From Albifimbria verrucaria (lineage: Eukaryota; Ascomycota; Sordariomycetes; Hypocreales; Stachybotryaceae), in NCBI GenBank assembly GCA_020081605.1, contig JAHREC010000018.1:6386001-6450000 (forward strand): a stretch of 64,000 bases of DNA. The letters run 5' to 3'. The notes below the pieces were generated by a model that did no database searches, was not told the DNA's origin, and saw only the letters and a list, made by a program, of their open reading frames with translations. Below are positions 1 through 12,079 of this stretch, one piece after another. A program made the position numbers and the translations under genes. The stretch's first letter is position 1, and each line of letters starts with the position of its first letter.

Positions 1-688
1 CTCACATACAGATCTTGCACAGCCAATGTGCAGCCAATTGTGCGCAACGAGAAAATTTATGTTGGACAAATCCTTAGTTCAAGCAAAAGATATTGATGTA
101 GTCAAGAAAGCCATAGCTAGCAGGTAGCCGCGTGTTAGTGCCAGTCCTTATTGATGCTACAAATACGACCACAAAATTCGTCAGGGTCAAGCCCAGTATT
201 CTCCATCATTTCTAAAATAATGTTTGTTGTATCCGGGAAATCAGATTTGCTGAAACTAGCCTTCAATAGTTGCGAATTACAGTGTATAAGATTGTTGTCC
301 GCGAACGTGGTGGGAAGCAGTGTATCGGAAGGAAATTAGAACGCAACTCAAGAATGCCTTTGCATCATCAGCATGAAGAACGAAGTGGGTTTCGCCCACA
401 AGGTGGGAACGTTTTCGCGGTAAGGGTTTAGGTTTAGTTTAGCTTGCAGTTTATTATTTATCCCAGTTATGTGGCCTCCATGGATTCTCGAGCTCTGCAT
501 GAACCAGCGCAGTGGCCTCTCAATGGAATCGCCCAGCTCCTCACCAGCCTCCCCTTTCGTCATATGCGGGAGCAAGTGGAGCACTCGGTTGTTGATGGCC
601 CGAGTATTTACGGTTCACTCTATACTTATGATTGATGCTTTTCAACAGCTAGCATAGCATAGGATAACTTTTTCTTCGTCATTTTGAA
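1..688. other. Left-edge intergenic region
   Basis: I see no supportable gene here. Short open frames on both strands overlap each other and match no family I know. The last ~100 bases are presumably the promoter and 5' leader of the rhamnosidase-like gene, ending in an A-rich context (GAAATGA) at its start codon. Confidence 0.5.
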
Positions 689-2648
689 ATGAAGGCTCTT
701 CAGCTCCTCGCTGCTCTCTCGGCAGTGGCTCTTGGTGTATTCGGTCAAAATGACTCCACGCCCTGGCAAAAATACATCCTCAGTCCCAGCAGCCGAAATC
801 CAACGCCTGTTGCTGTTCACTCTGTTGTCGGCGATGCATCTGTAAGAGAATGCAAGCAGGGAAGTCATGTTCTTAACCTGCGTGCCGGTTCTCGGGTGTC
901 TATGGATTTTGGGGTTGAGGTCGGCGGTCTTGTGTCATTTAATGTCGTGTCGGACTCATCGAAGCCATTGTCGCTTGCCTTCTCTGAGTCCCCCTTGTTT
1001 GTTCGCGAAATTAGTGATGATACAGGTTCAACCCCAACAATGGATTGGGATCAGGCTATGGAGGTGGTGTTGAAGGAAAGCGACCGTGGAACCGCTGCTT
1101 TTACCGCATGCCTGATGCGCAATTTCGTGGAGGCTTCCGTTTTGTCACTTTCAATGCCATCGAGGACGTCAAGATTTTCAACATCACTTGTGAAATTGGA
1201 TTTGCCCCAAACATGCCAGATCTTCGGGCTGGCAATGGCTATTTCTATACGGCTGACAAGCAATCTGAGCTTCTGAACCGAATCTGGTGGGCCGGGGCCT
1301 ACACAACGCAAACAAACATGGTCCCAGCTAACACTGGTCGCTGGCTACCCCAAGTGCGGCCAGGATGGGCATACAATAATACAATTGGTGTGGCTTCACC
1401 AATCTTAGTGGATGGCGCAAAAGAGACAGAGCCATATGGCCAGGTGATATGGGTATCTGTGGACCCGTCGCGATGAAAGCATTTGGTGGCTTTGGCAGAC
1501 AAGCTGTTCTCAATGCCCTTGAAACCCTCTTTTACTATCAGAATGCCACGACAGGCCTATTGCCGTTTGCTGGTCCCGCAACAGGCAGTTTCAGGAACGG
1601 CGCCAAGAGTAATACATATCATGCTTGGGCACTCATCGCCATATATGACTATGCTATATACTCGAACGACAAGTCGTGGCTTGAGCTACACTGGGAAACA
1701 TTACTCGAGGTGTAGAGAACATTGTTACACGGCTGGATCCACAGACTGGCTTGCAATATCAAGAGCACCAGAATGACTGGGCTCGTCGCAACACGGGCAA
1801 CTTCAACTCAGCTCTCAACGCCCTGAACTATCACGCCATTATTTCGTTAGCATCGCTTGCCCAGGACTCGAAACAAATAGACAGGTGGCTGGCTGCAGCA
1901 GAAAGGCTCAAAGCACAATTCAATGCTCTTCTGTGGGACAATTCAGCGGGACTTTACCGTGACAATCCTGATAGCACTTTGCATCCACAGGACGGCAATT
2001 CGCTGGCGCTCTGGTATAATCTCACTCAATCTGATAAGCAAAAGTCTTTGATTAGTGAAGGTCTTGAAAGAAACTGGAACGCAATCGGTCCCGTCACGCC
2101 TGAGCTGCCTGATACTATCTCGCCCTTCATCTCGTCAGTCGAGTTGATGGCTCACCTTCACGGGGCAGAAAACCCAAAACGTGCTCTGAAGCTGCTACGC
2201 CGTCTTTGGGGTACATGCTAGAAGGAAGTCCCGAAACCATGACTGGCTCGACATTGATTGAAGGCATGGCCGCCAACGGCAGTCTGTACTACCGCTCTGA
2301 AGCTGGATACAAGTATGATGCGGCATATACGAGCCACGCCCATTGTTGGAGTGCGGGACCATCTATTGCTCTGATTTCAGGCATCTTGGGATTGAGAGTC
2401 GTGGAAATGGGTGGCCGTACATGGGAGATGAAACCTCAGTTGGGGATATTCAAAACGTGCAAGGTGGATTCGAAACTGCACTGGGTTGGTTCGAGGCGAG
2501 TATTGACATAGATACCACTGGTCTGTGGAATATCAGGCTAGTGGTTCCTGTGGGAACCAAAGGTCTAGTCCATCTCCCACTGAAGGTTGAGCGGGTGATG
2601 GTTAATGGCGTAGAGCATAATGGGGTCCAAAATATCTCGATAGAGTGA
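689..2648 (+). CDS. Secreted GH78-type alpha-L-rhamnosidase-like enzyme (frame-broken)
   Basis: The product begins with a signal peptide (MKALQLLAALSAVALGVFGQ) and continues into a fungal six-hairpin glycosidase of the GH78/bacterial alpha-L-rhamnosidase type. Recognisable blocks in order are PNMPDLRA, LLNRIWWAGAYTTQTN, LVDGAK followed in the next frame by WPGDMGI (the usual DGAKRDR-W-GDMG block), YHAWALIAIYDYAIYS, NDWARRNTGN, and a C-terminal beta region ending NGVQNISIE. The family hydrolyses terminal alpha-L-rhamnosyl residues of plant glycans outside the cell. The reading frame moves five times (about 1047, 1420, 1697, 2210, 2443). Each move is repaired by one extra base in a G or A run and none looks like an intron. 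I therefore annotate one gene of roughly 650 residues, with sequencing deletions more likely than pseudogene status. Exact substrate is not readable. Confidence 0.85.
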
Positions 2649-3381
2649 AGTAGCCTCGCAAGAAATCTGAATGGCCGAGAAAAAATTTATATTGCAACGT
2701 GTAATGCAATAGGGAGATACATTATTTGTCTCATGCCTTGGTTTTGCGACTTTATACAGATCGCACATTAAGAGTCATGAACTGTAGACTGGTTGATTTC
2801 TTTCAGGGGCAATAAATGTATTAAAATACTCCAACGGTTCACCAAATGACCAATAATATTGTTTTTTACAAAGCTCTATTCCAAACAGTGTTGAAATAAT
2901 GACAAATCTATATCGATCGAAATAAGTCTCCTCGATATAGGTGATACACAACCACAATTATTGGCATTGGTTAGTTCATGTTCCTGCAGCAGAGTGTTAC
3001 ACTTCAAACCCTCATCAAATGCAACCCAATCTTAACTTGACTCCATCTTCCAAGTCATCAATGTAAGTTAAGGACGAGTGGTGGAAAATCCTCCAACGAG
3101 GCCAGGATGGGGTAGCGACCATGTGCATGCATTTCCCCGTCTTACCCCACAGATATGCAAATCGCTTGCATATTACAGTTTCCGAGCCGACAAGCGATGG
3201 GATTTGTTGCAGCGATTGGACAGATGTAGTGTGGGTTCTGGCAATCTCGGGATATCTGTTGAAATGCTTCCCTGGCTAAAGAACGTTTGTACGTCCATCA
3301 AGGTTGGGATACATACATGCCTCCCAACTCCAGACCAGGCAAGCAACCGGTATCGATGCAATTGACTATTGCTAGCTAACC
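2649..3381. other. Intergenic region between GH78 and BNR genes
   Basis: It holds the 3' flank of the rhamnosidase-like gene and the promoter of the next plus-strand gene. Small frames in it show no family resemblance. I see no RNA gene or repeat. Confidence 0.5.
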
Positions 3382-4694
3382 ATGTATACGCTACTTTTAC
3401 AACTCATATGCTATTCGATGCATGCATCGGCTGCTCCTCCGAGCCCTCAAACAATATGGGACGTCAAACCTGAAATGGACTGGAATGACCCTCTTTACGC
3501 TGGATGGGAGCAAATCCCAGCTGTCAAAGAAGTGGAGATTTACAACGGCGTAAAATACAATCGAACATACGCACACCATCCAGAGCTGCATGCCATTGGT
3601 GATTTGGTTTTTGCGACCTTTTCTAGTGCACCAGTCGATGAGGATAGTATGGGCCAGGATGTCTGGGTATCAGTCTCCAAAGATTCAGGCTTGACTTGGG
3701 ATCCTCCTCATAGTATCGTCGAAGCGGCCATCCTTCCAAACCAGACTGATGATTTGCACAACTTCAAATGGTGGTGCGATCGACGGATCGCCCAGCGCGT
3801 GTGGCAACCGTTGACATTTGTGGAGCTCCCTGATGCCAAAACGGACGAAGATGAGCTGTACGTCGTTATTCAATCGGCATCCCGCTGGTGTCCTGCCTCG
3901 TTTAGAGCCGCAGGTCGTATTGCCCAGCGTATCGACCGTCAAGGACAGGCCGTAGGCAACCCATGCTGGCTCGAGATAACCGACGAGACATACAAGCAAC
4001 TCTACCACGAAACTGTGTATGGGACTAAGTATGGTATGGAGATGTGTCCTCGAGCTTGCGAAATAAACCGCATTGTACGTGGTCCCGACAAGGCTCCCGC
4101 GTGGTCAACGTGGCTGTACAATACAGAGCTGTACGCTGCCGATGGGAAACACTCGATGCAAGAGCAGACACATGGTGTATGGTTCAATGATACCGACTCG
4201 CCCACGGGAGGATACTGGCAGCGCTTTTGGCGTGATATCAGCAGTACTTCCATTAACACGCTGGCGGTTTGGGTTGAATTTAGTGAAGACCGCGAGGGCC
4301 GCGATTGGTATCCTAGGCGTGTGGGACAGTACGGCAACGATATCTTTGAGACGAACATACCTGATGCAAAGACCAAACAGTTCTTCGGCACCATTGAGCC
4401 TAGCGGTGACCGTTACTTCATTTCAAATCCCAAATATAACGCGACTCATATCCAGCGTCAGCCATTGACGCTCGCAACGTCACGTGGTCTCCATAAGACA
4501 TTCCAAAAGCCGGAGTCTTGCGCACGAATGCGAGGGATGACTTTGTTCCTGATACACGAGATGGACTCAAGGGCCGGGCTCATGGATTCAGCTATCCATC
4601 AGCCATACAAGTTGGAGACAAATTGCTGGTGTCCTACAGTGAGAATAAAGAGAACATATGGGTTAGTGTTGTTGATATTAAGGATCTGCCTTGA
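3382..4694 (+). CDS. Secreted BNR/Asp-box sialidase-fold protein (one frame break)
   Basis: A signal peptide (MYTLLLQLICYSMHASAAPP) precedes a sialidase-superfamily beta-propeller-like protein. An Asp-box of the S-x-D-x-G-x-T-W type (SKDSGLTWDPP) lies near residue 98, and the C-terminal part contains QPLTLATSRG and, in the shifted frame, SYPSAIQVGDKLLVSYSENK. Cysteines and N-glycosylation sites (NRT, NQT, NDT, NAT) fit a secreted protein. The frame breaks once, in the AAAA run at 4505-4508. One extra A gives a continuous reading that stops at 4692-4694, about 437 residues. The unshifted frame runs to 4746 but loses family resemblance after the break. Members of this fungal group are often labelled exo-alpha-sialidase, but substrate is unproven. 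It sits beside the GH78 gene on the same strand, suggesting shared use in glycan breakdown (inference). Confidence 0.75.
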
Positions 4695-5185
4695 AACTAG
4701 ATTAAAGGAGCCCAATACAGAACGCTATAATATGGTCATCATGTAGTATCTAAGTAATGGTTATACGAGTGCTTACCAGCTGTTCAAGGATACTATGTCT
4801 GAATTACCCGTACCTGGGAGTAAGCGTCTCTGGAGATTAAATACAAATGGAAGCCAAATTCTGCAATAGTAGAGCCAAGAAGATCACTACCATACGCAAA
4901 GATCGTTGCCTCAACTTTTGGTAATTTTGAGAAACAAGTGTATTGCCAATTGAGCGATTCCCACCGAGATCATCCCTTGACTGCCGGTTTCTCCTTTTCA
5001 TATAATCCATGAAAACTAGTAGTATTCATTGCAAAGAGAGTCCTGGAAGCCAAGTTTGTACAATTTCTTCAAAATGAGCCCATCCCCAAGAAACTTGAAC
5101 ATCTATTCCAGTTAAACAAGGTGAGGAGACCAAGATAAAAGCTTTGACCCCATGGCTTCGAACGAAGTATACGTCAAATTCAGCT
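4695..5185. other. Intergenic region between convergent genes
   Basis: It lies between the 3' ends of the BNR gene (plus) and the tyrosinase gene (minus). I see no gene. It would be expected to carry the terminators of both. Confidence 0.5.
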
Positions 5186-6595
5186 TTATAAGTAGATATA
5201 GCACAGAGGGGTGTTTCCCAGTGTATCAAACAAGTCCTTTATGGGACGCGCTATGCCATTCACCCCTATATCTAGAATATCGTCAATAGTAGCATTACGA
5301 GACGGCGGTCTATTCTGTAGAGTTAGGGTGCCCGCAACTTTGCGGGATTCTGTAGGATGTAGTATCTGATGAATCCAATACAACCGATCGAACATTGCAT
5401 GGTGCAGGAAGAAGACAGGGTCGTTAGGCGATGAATAAAGATCAGTATTCTCGCCATTGATCACGTAGTGGCCGGTGGTGTGTAATCCTAAGAATTGATC
5501 GGGGTAGCGCCCTTGGACCTCTTGCCAATAGCTGGCATGTGTCCATGAGGCCTGGCCAATGGTGACGTTAAGTAAGTTTTCTGTGGTGTACCACTTGCTG
5601 GCGGCGTAGGAATTCAGATCGCGCTTAACGCAACGAGGGTTATAGTCGTTCAAACCAGTAACTACGGGTCCAAGCCCGTCCATTCCCGGGTTGAAAGGGC
5701 CTATTGTTGCCTCAATCCTGATGCAATAGGTTAGAGTTGGTCCGCAAGAGAATCATAAGTCAAGGCGTAACATTGGCTTACCCTTTGAAAGGACCGCTTT
5801 GGATACAGCCGCCACCTTTTCCAGATGGGAGACTAATGAGACGTGCACCTGCAAGACTGCCATTATGATGCACAAAGGCACCGTCGCTACCCATGCTAGT
5901 GTCACTACCATCAAACACAGGGCTTTTAGTTAGGTCGTCGGTGTTGGCGAACCAGTTCCAGTACTAAAATCAATGTTACTCCCCGCCCGGTTGAAGGACG
6001 CATTTACTTACCGGTTGTGCGCCGTCAAAGCCGCACTCATCACGAAGTGCTGTCTCATAAGCCCATACAAAGTATCGATGCCATGTTATAAAGAGACCAC
6101 TTCCGTGCACAGACATAGTCAAATTTACATGAATAGCAACGAAATCATCATAGCGAGTCTGGGCTGCACCCCATTCTCTGGGGCCTTTGGAAGGTAAAGT
6201 GCGCAGACATTGAACTGCCTTGATATAGTTTTTCCTTTCGATTCTACTGAGGACGGCCCTTTTCAAATCTTAGAACTTGCGTGGAAGACTGTTTTTGTTT
6301 CATACCGGTGCGATTCAACTTACCAGTCTTTGCGAGCACGAGCATTGAGTAGATTACATCCCGGACTGATAGCTTTTTCCAAAGTCTTCTCCTGAGCTCG
6401 AGCTCTGCAAGGACAGCAGACTGGAGTTTTTTAAGGCTTCTAAAGGCCCCGAAGAAGGCTCAATGCTTGGCATCTTCACTCCGGCTGCAGCCCCTTTTTC
6501 TGGCGTGCTGACAATGCGTCTTCAACGGGAGCGGTGAGCACGATGCTGACACTGGCCATTGCAGTCATGGCTACCAGAACCCGTGAGAGGTACAT
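5186..6595 (-). CDS. Secreted tyrosinase (type-3 copper oxidase)
   Basis: The gene reads on the minus strand from an ATG at 6593-6595 followed by a signal peptide (MYLSRVLVAMTAMASVSIVLT). The CuA region shows three histidines in the pattern FVAIHVN, MSVHG and TWHRYFVWAYE. The CuB region shows LGLHTTGHYVI and PVFFLHHAMFDRLYW, so all six copper ligands are visible. Introns are clear: donor at 6323 with acceptor before 6258, a second after FDGAQP (around 5985) ending before YWNWF, and a third after GPFKG (around 5785). The product would oxidise monophenols and diphenols to o-quinones outside the cell. It lacks the long C-terminal inhibitory tail of many fungal tyrosinases and resembles the short secreted class. 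The catalytic exons are intact. The N-terminal exon between 6330 and 6520 changes frame, probably from missing bases in A and G runs, so its exact sequence is uncertain. Confidence 0.85.
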
Positions 6596-7262
6596 GATGC
6601 TTGATGAACCGAAGAAGCCTGGATAAGGCGTCAAATTAAACTGAATAAGATGGTCTTTGCTGCAGTGCTACGAAAATGTGTTCGTTACTGTTCACGACTG
6701 AACTGACAGGATATATATTCGAGAAACTTACTGGAACGGAGGATCTTGGTCCGCAAGTGGAGTTTTCGCTCAGTATGAGAACAATTTGTGGTCTATTAGC
6801 TGCATGCTTACTTGTAATCTGATCTCGGGAGTGTTACACAAGGCTAGGCCGGAACCAAAATAAGATCTCCAAGCCAACGAGTGAAAACGCAGCCCCTCAA
6901 GACTTGAATCTTGGCACTTGTCTAGGCTTTGACAATAATGGATATTGATCTAAAAGTCTACGGGTCCATTCCTTGGGCAGAAGTACGGTTCACTGTGATG
7001 ACAAAGTTGTCTTGAAGTCACAAACAACCAGAGAAAATTTGCTCGAGAACTTGTATAGCAACAAGTAGGAGGATGCTGTTAATACAGAAACACATAGTTC
7101 AGGTCATATACTACAAAATATCCTATTTCGCCCTGTCATTTCCAGCAGAGTATACTATAGGAGTATTTGAGGGACCCGATATTATAAGGACTGTGACCTA
7201 ACTTGGTGGGCCTTGACATATTTTTTACGTTTTAATCAACTCTTTGGCATCTTAAAAGTATC
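6596..7262. other. Tyrosinase promoter and intergenic region
   Basis: This is the 5' flank of the minus-strand tyrosinase. I find no recognisable coding sequence or structured element. Confidence 0.45.
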
Positions 7263-7557
7263 TTGGTAGCCAGAGATACCTGGTTGTGCTGCTTGTATTC
7301 TTCAACAACTGCGAGAAGCTCGGAAGTACCCCAAGCTCACCCCCACAAAAAAGTCGGCAAAGTCATCAACAACACTAAGACTACCGATCCATTCCAAGTT
7401 GAGTTTGGCATAGAGATCGCACCACTCACCAGTAGATCCTCGTCAAGGCAGTTATTTTCCTACTCCAACGGCAATATTTATATCTTGGCTGTCAATAGCA
7501 AGAGCACCCCATCTTGTTTCGATATCTGGTTATTCAAGGAAGGGGCCCTGATAGCGG

Positions 7558-7938
7558 ATGGTTCGTCGCGAAGTCTCCATCTCCAACTATACTATGTCCG
7601 TATTGAGTGTATCCTGCCTGCGAGTAGAAGATGAGTCTGCAATTCCTGGCGGTGGCGTTATTCGGGCTACTGATGAAACTCTCTATGTAGCTGTTGACCC
7701 GGACAACAAAGCCTTCTACCGCTTAGTTTGCGAATATGAACATGGGAGTGGCGCCAAGATATTCCTTGCCAAAAGTCCTCACGATGGAATGGAGATTTTG
7801 AAAGAAGAGGATGCCCAGCACTCAGTTACGGGCGGTAAAGTGAGCCACTGTCACCCGCTTAAACTGATCAAGGGCATCTCCTTGGCCTATGGTGGTACGG
7901 TGCGTCGCAGGCGTAGAAGTGCATGTACGTACAGGTGA
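7558..7938 (+). CDS. Unrecognised small hypothetical protein
   Basis: An ATG-started frame of 126 codons whose middle (about residues 35-105) has protein-like composition, including ATDETLYVAVDPDN and AFYRLVCEYEHGSGAKIF. The C-terminus ends in an Arg-rich stretch (TVRRRRRSACTYR) that looks non-coding, so the true end or an intron may lie near 7895. A second open stretch in another frame at 7263-7634 could be an upstream exon of the same gene. I do not recognise the family and no signal peptide is evident. Given the frame breaks elsewhere in this window, the model is only a guide. Confidence 0.25.
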   Translation: MVRREVSISNYTMSVLSVSCLRVEDESAIPGGGVIRATDETLYVAVDPDNKAFYRLVCEYEHGSGAKIFLAKSPHDGMEILKEEDAQHSVTGGKVSHCHPLKLIKGISLAYGGTVRRRRRSACTYR

Positions 7939-8245
7939 CTGCTCATTAATAGCGTCATTTTATTACACTCCGATATGGTAATAATCGATTCATGAAACAG
8001 CAGGCGATATAAAGTCTGGGACTGGGTTCCTATAGACCCTGCCAGCATTTCACCTTCCTCATAAGCTTTAAGTGACAAGTTGAAACTTGAATTGAAACAA
8101 TATTATAAGTGGCGTCTAATCCAAACAAGTTGAAAATAGCATATAGCTATTCGGCACTTGGAAACGATATTAATAGAGGAAGATCTGCCTAAGGAGAACT
8201 ACCCGACTAACAGATATCTCGTCAAAATATACTGCTGAGTCTAAT

Positions 8246-8814
8246 TTACAGTTTGGATTTGAGCCTCTTCAAGTAGAAATAATAGTTGCCATGCTCGTTG
8301 TCAACTTTACTATCCATGGCGCCGATCACCATATTTTCTGTCACATAGCGAAAATTATCGATGACTGGGACTTTGTCGTAGACCATCGCTGCTGAAACCA
8401 CACCACGGAACTTTACCTCTCTGATCTATGGAGCCATCATTAGCTAATTCTTTGAGAGGTTGTACGTGCCATATGTTACCCTTGCATGCCCAAACTGGTC
8501 ACTTGGAACTCTCTCCCTGCTTGGTAGAGAACTATCGGATCGACGTCGTCCACACTACGAAATGTCTTGCCAGCCCATTTGAACTGGAGCAATAGAGCAT
8601 GCGTAGGGTGACCTGTATCAAAACTGCCGCCTTGCCATTCTCCGATCAAGAATTGTGGCTCAATTGGTTTTAGTTGGTCAAAAATCCGGGCAATTTCAGC
8701 TTCTTGAACTTGACCGGCGTTGTTGATTAAGGCCTGGAGCTGGGCTTGGGGGCTGCAAGCGGACTGTTAGATTGCACAATTCAACAGGTAATTTTTTCCG
8801 TACCTTTCTGCCAT
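8246..8814 (-). CDS. GXWXG / DUF4334 domain protein
   Basis: Three exons on the minus strand give about 155 residues. Exon 1 is tiny (ATG at 8812-8814, MAES), followed by an intron starting GTACGG. Exon 2 contains LIGEWQGGSFDTGHPTH, which is the GXWXG signature of the family, and FKWAGKTFRSVDDVDPIV. A second intron of about 54 nt (GTAACA to CCATAG) is followed by the DUF4334 part with KFRGVVSAAMVYDKVPVIDNF and VIGAMDSK, ending YYFYLKRLKSKL. The frame is unbroken. These proteins are common in fungi and bacteria with no established reaction. It is divergently oriented to the SDR gene that starts about 300 bp away, so they may share a promoter (inference). Confidence 0.8.
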
Positions 8815-9123
8815 TTTGTGTCAGTAGAATTGTTTGGCGAAACTATTTGATGAGAGCTCAAGCACCTGCGAGAGCTTGAAATACTCGCGCCCCTACTATG
8901 TATTCATGAACTGGTTACCCAATGCGTCAAGTTGTTCTAAACCAGTCTCCACCCACATGCCAGGATTCTTCCCCGCAGCAAGACAGACAGCCTCGGTAAG
9001 AATATACCAATGGAACAAGTCAGTGGGAAAGTCTGCCAGTATATACAAAGCCGTGTATCTTAATCTATAGATGATGAGCAAACAGTGTACAACCTTTCGA
9101 AACCGGGTAGTCTTTTAGTCAAG
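8815..9123. other. Divergent promoter region with a short open frame
   Basis: It lies between two divergently read genes. On the minus strand 8896-9081 encodes about 60 residues of protein-like character (FPTDLFHWYILTEAVCLAAG), which may be a remnant of another gene. I do not recognise it. Confidence 0.35.
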
Positions 9124-10243
9124 ATGAGCCATTATCTCGAATCTATTTCAAAGCTCGCGCTGAACCACATCAGCCAAAACATTCGCTACAGCCTTCTGCT
9201 TGGCACTTTAGGGCTGGGGTATGGTTGCTCGCGGATGAATCAACGTTGGAACGCCGACGCCCTGAACCACGGCACAGAATCAGACTATGATTGGGACAAG
9301 GAAATTGTACTCATTACCGGAGGTGCCGGCGGTATTGGCGGTGAGATTGTGCAGAAGATGGCTAAACGAGGCACTACAGTGGTCGTGCTAGACGTCATGG
9401 AGTTGACCTACACTTCAAGTATTATCTACCCACACAAGAAAGGGTGCAGCCACTAACTAGCAAAAGGCCCAAATATCCACTACTATCATTGCGATATTAC
9501 AAATCACCAAGCACTCAAGGAGGTGGCGGAAAGAATTCGGCAGTAGGTAATACCCGGTGACCCAATCCCAATCACATCTTAACAGCCTGCAGCGAGGTCG
9601 GAGACCCAACCGTTGTGGTTGCAAACGCTGGTATCTGTAGAGGAAAGGCAATTTTAGATGAATCAGAGCGTGACGTGGAATTGTTAGTGCGGTCTCTAAC
9701 CACCCAAGCCTTGATAGATTGCTGATATTTCGACTCTAGAACTATCGGTGTCAATACTCTAGGCCTCCTTTGGACGGTGAAGACATTTCTTCCATCACTA
9801 GTCGAAAAGAATCACGGACATCTACTTATTGTCGCTTCAGTAACCGGTTATATAACCTCGGCTAGAGCCGTCGATTACTGCGCGAGCAAAGCGGCGGCCA
9901 TAGCCATCTACGAAGGGTTACATACCGAGATCAAGCATGTCTATAAGTCCCCAGCAGTCCGCATTTCTTGCATTTCCCTAGCCTTGTGCAAACAAACATG
10001 TTTAAGGGCATAAGACGTATACCTGGCATGATTGGTGTTGGTATGACACCTAAATTCGTGGCCGAACAAATCACCAGTATCCTGTATAGTGGAAAAGCCC
10101 AGAGCGTGATTTTGTCAAAGTGGCCCCTTCCACCAAGCATTATCCGAGTGCTTCCTCAATGGATGAGAGTACATATTCAGGACAAATCTGCATCTGCTCT
10201 GAGCGATCTGAACCCTCATAACCCTATGGCTGCGAAGTTTTAA
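9124..10243 (+). CDS. Short-chain dehydrogenase/reductase, retinol-dehydrogenase/17beta-HSD11-like
   Basis: The best start is the ATG at 9124 (AAGATGA context, MSHYLESISK), giving an N-terminal hydrophobic segment (YSLLLGTLGLGYG) before the Rossmann fold, as in membrane-bound SDRs of the retinol dehydrogenase type. The cofactor motif is LITGGAGGIGGE, NAG occurs as VVANAGI, and the catalytic Ser and YxxxK appear as VASVTGY and YCASKAA. Three short introns are placed by GT/AG and frame: from about 9421 to 9466, about 9541 to 9592, and about 9683 to 9736. One frame break near 9984 is repaired by a missing base in the ...CCTTG run, joining SLAL to VQTNMFKGI. The enzyme would be an NAD(P)-dependent oxidoreductase of lipophilic alcohols or ketones; substrate unknown. 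Confidence 0.8.
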
Positions 10244-10962
10244 ATTCTACTACATGCATTACCTGACGGAGACTGGATAAATGGACTAGTTTTGTTTTCA
10301 GGGTTGTCAATTGGAAGGAAAGGTTTGAGGGGCTGGTCATCTTCTCATACTAAGATTCATTAGATGACGAGTCATGGGATAGGTGTTTGTCTTACCACCC
10401 TGATCAAGCGAGAGTTTTTGAAGTAATAAGGCAGCCACGTACAAAGTATAGTATTTATATTGATGACTACAAATATGGGCCCATATCAATATGTTTTAAT
10501 ATATTGCTAATCTAGTTTTCATTAGCATTACCTTCGTTGTATTTCCCCCAAAACTATACCCTTGACATTATTCGAATTGGCATCTTCTGTATATCCTCAA
10601 CGCTATTAGCTAATGATCGATAAAACAAGAAAATATTGATCAAAATTTCATTGCCAGTGGCACCACTAACTGATGCTGGCAGTCCGGATCAAACTCTCGG
10701 AGTCGAAGTGATATCGTTTGACCCCTCTTCGTAGTCAACCTTGTGTGTTGGCATCCAAAACACAATTATTTTAGTTGCAAATGACTAAATTGGATCATAA
10801 TTTCTCAAGATTCCCTAATAACTTTGAAGACCAAATAGTTACATCCGACTCTGCCGTGAACATATTCACTCAACTACTGGAAACATGAAACCTTTCCATG
10901 TGCTTGGATGTGATGAGACTACACCAGAACGATGGGGTAACCAAACTGCTTCGAAGGATGCC
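10244..10962. other. Intergenic region
   Basis: It separates the 3' ends of the SDR gene and the convergent MetX-like gene. No coding or repeat structure is apparent. Confidence 0.5.
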
Positions 10963-12079
10963 CTATTCAGGATGGGTTCTATTTGGAGTTTGGTTGAAGA
11001 TTGTAGCTAGACGAGTATCCAGCCACTTTACATCCTCTAGATTCCCAGGAGGGCCTCCTGCCCAGTGACCCCAGATTGATGGGAACACATCTAAAGTCGC
11101 AACTCCGGGGTCCATAGAAGCAACTTCGATTTCCGAATCTTCTGGCCTGTTCAAAGTTAGCAGATGCAGAAAGCTATCAGAACGAGCCTTCTTACGGGAA
11201 GTAAAGGTCAGTTTTGCATGGGAGAACCAATGTCCGAGCCTTGATAGATGCCATGGCCTTTCCAAAGTCTCCATTATATGGCTCCTGTTTGCTCACATCA
11301 CCGCTTTGCCATGTGTGGAGCATAACAAGCAAGTTTTCCGGTTCTTTGGAAAGGGCCCACGCTTCCCAAAAATCCACCATGAAAGCCTCGAGATCTTTTG
11401 CACCGTAGCTCTTCTTATGGAGCTCATGGCGATAGAAGGCCTGAGAAAACCCCATCCAGCATATGCTCGGCCAAAGGCCTTCAAGCCTACTGTCCTCTCT
11501 TCTTCAGACCATGTTCTGTCTTCAGAGCCAGACAACTCAACGCGACCAGCACCGCTCCCCGGGAAGAAACTTTCTTTGCAGCTAAGAGTGCTGACTTAAC
11601 CCCTCTAGGAATACTTGATTGTGCACAGACGTTCGAGCAGACCCGCAAAACGGAACACAAATGTCCATAAGGTCGGGATATTGTGTTGCCCACTGGAATG
11701 TCTGCGCAGCTCCCATGGACCAGCCAAGAACAGCTCTTAAGTGTTTGATGCCGAGCTCTTGAATGAGGCGTCGCTGCGCGCGCACGTTATCGTGAAAAGT
11801 TACGTCAGGAAATGGTACAATATTTGAGTTGGATGGACTGATAGATTGCCCATTTCCGATGAGCGCAACGATAATGATGAAGTAGTTCTCTGGGTTCAGC
11901 GTCTTATCCGCACCTATTAGCCATTCATTATCGGCAATTGCACCTGAGAACCATGTCGGGTACAAGACTGCTGGAAGAGAATGGCTTCCAAACGTCTTAT
12001 ATGCGAGCCAAGCACCAGGGAGCTTTGCGCCATTCTGAAGCTCATAGTCGCCGAGGCTGAAGGTCTGTATTTCAGTCAT
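10963..12079 (-). CDS. MetX-like alpha/beta hydrolase (homoserine O-acetyltransferase family, frame-broken)
   Basis: The N-terminal exon from the ATG at 12077-12079 (MTEIQTFSLGDYELQNGAKLPG) is typical of fungal alpha/beta hydrolases annotated as homoserine acetyltransferase family proteins. The nucleophile elbow is LGWSMGAAQTF (Ser), the acid region is LPCKTDLYFP, and the histidine is in IWGHWAGGP. An intron with donor GTAAGA and acceptor GAACAG (about 11206 to 11148) splits LYFP from PEDSEIEV. The frame breaks near 11600, 11575 and 11450, each repaired by one extra base in a G or A/T run. Members are used both in methionine synthesis and, more often in fungi, in unassigned secondary reactions. 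The short form without the full homoserine-binding region favours a hydrolase or acyltransferase of unknown substrate. Confidence 0.75.

Noticed and set aside
689..2648. GH78 as a true pseudogene
   Set aside because: Five breaks all need one extra base in a run and no other decay is seen. The same pattern occurs in most long genes of the window.
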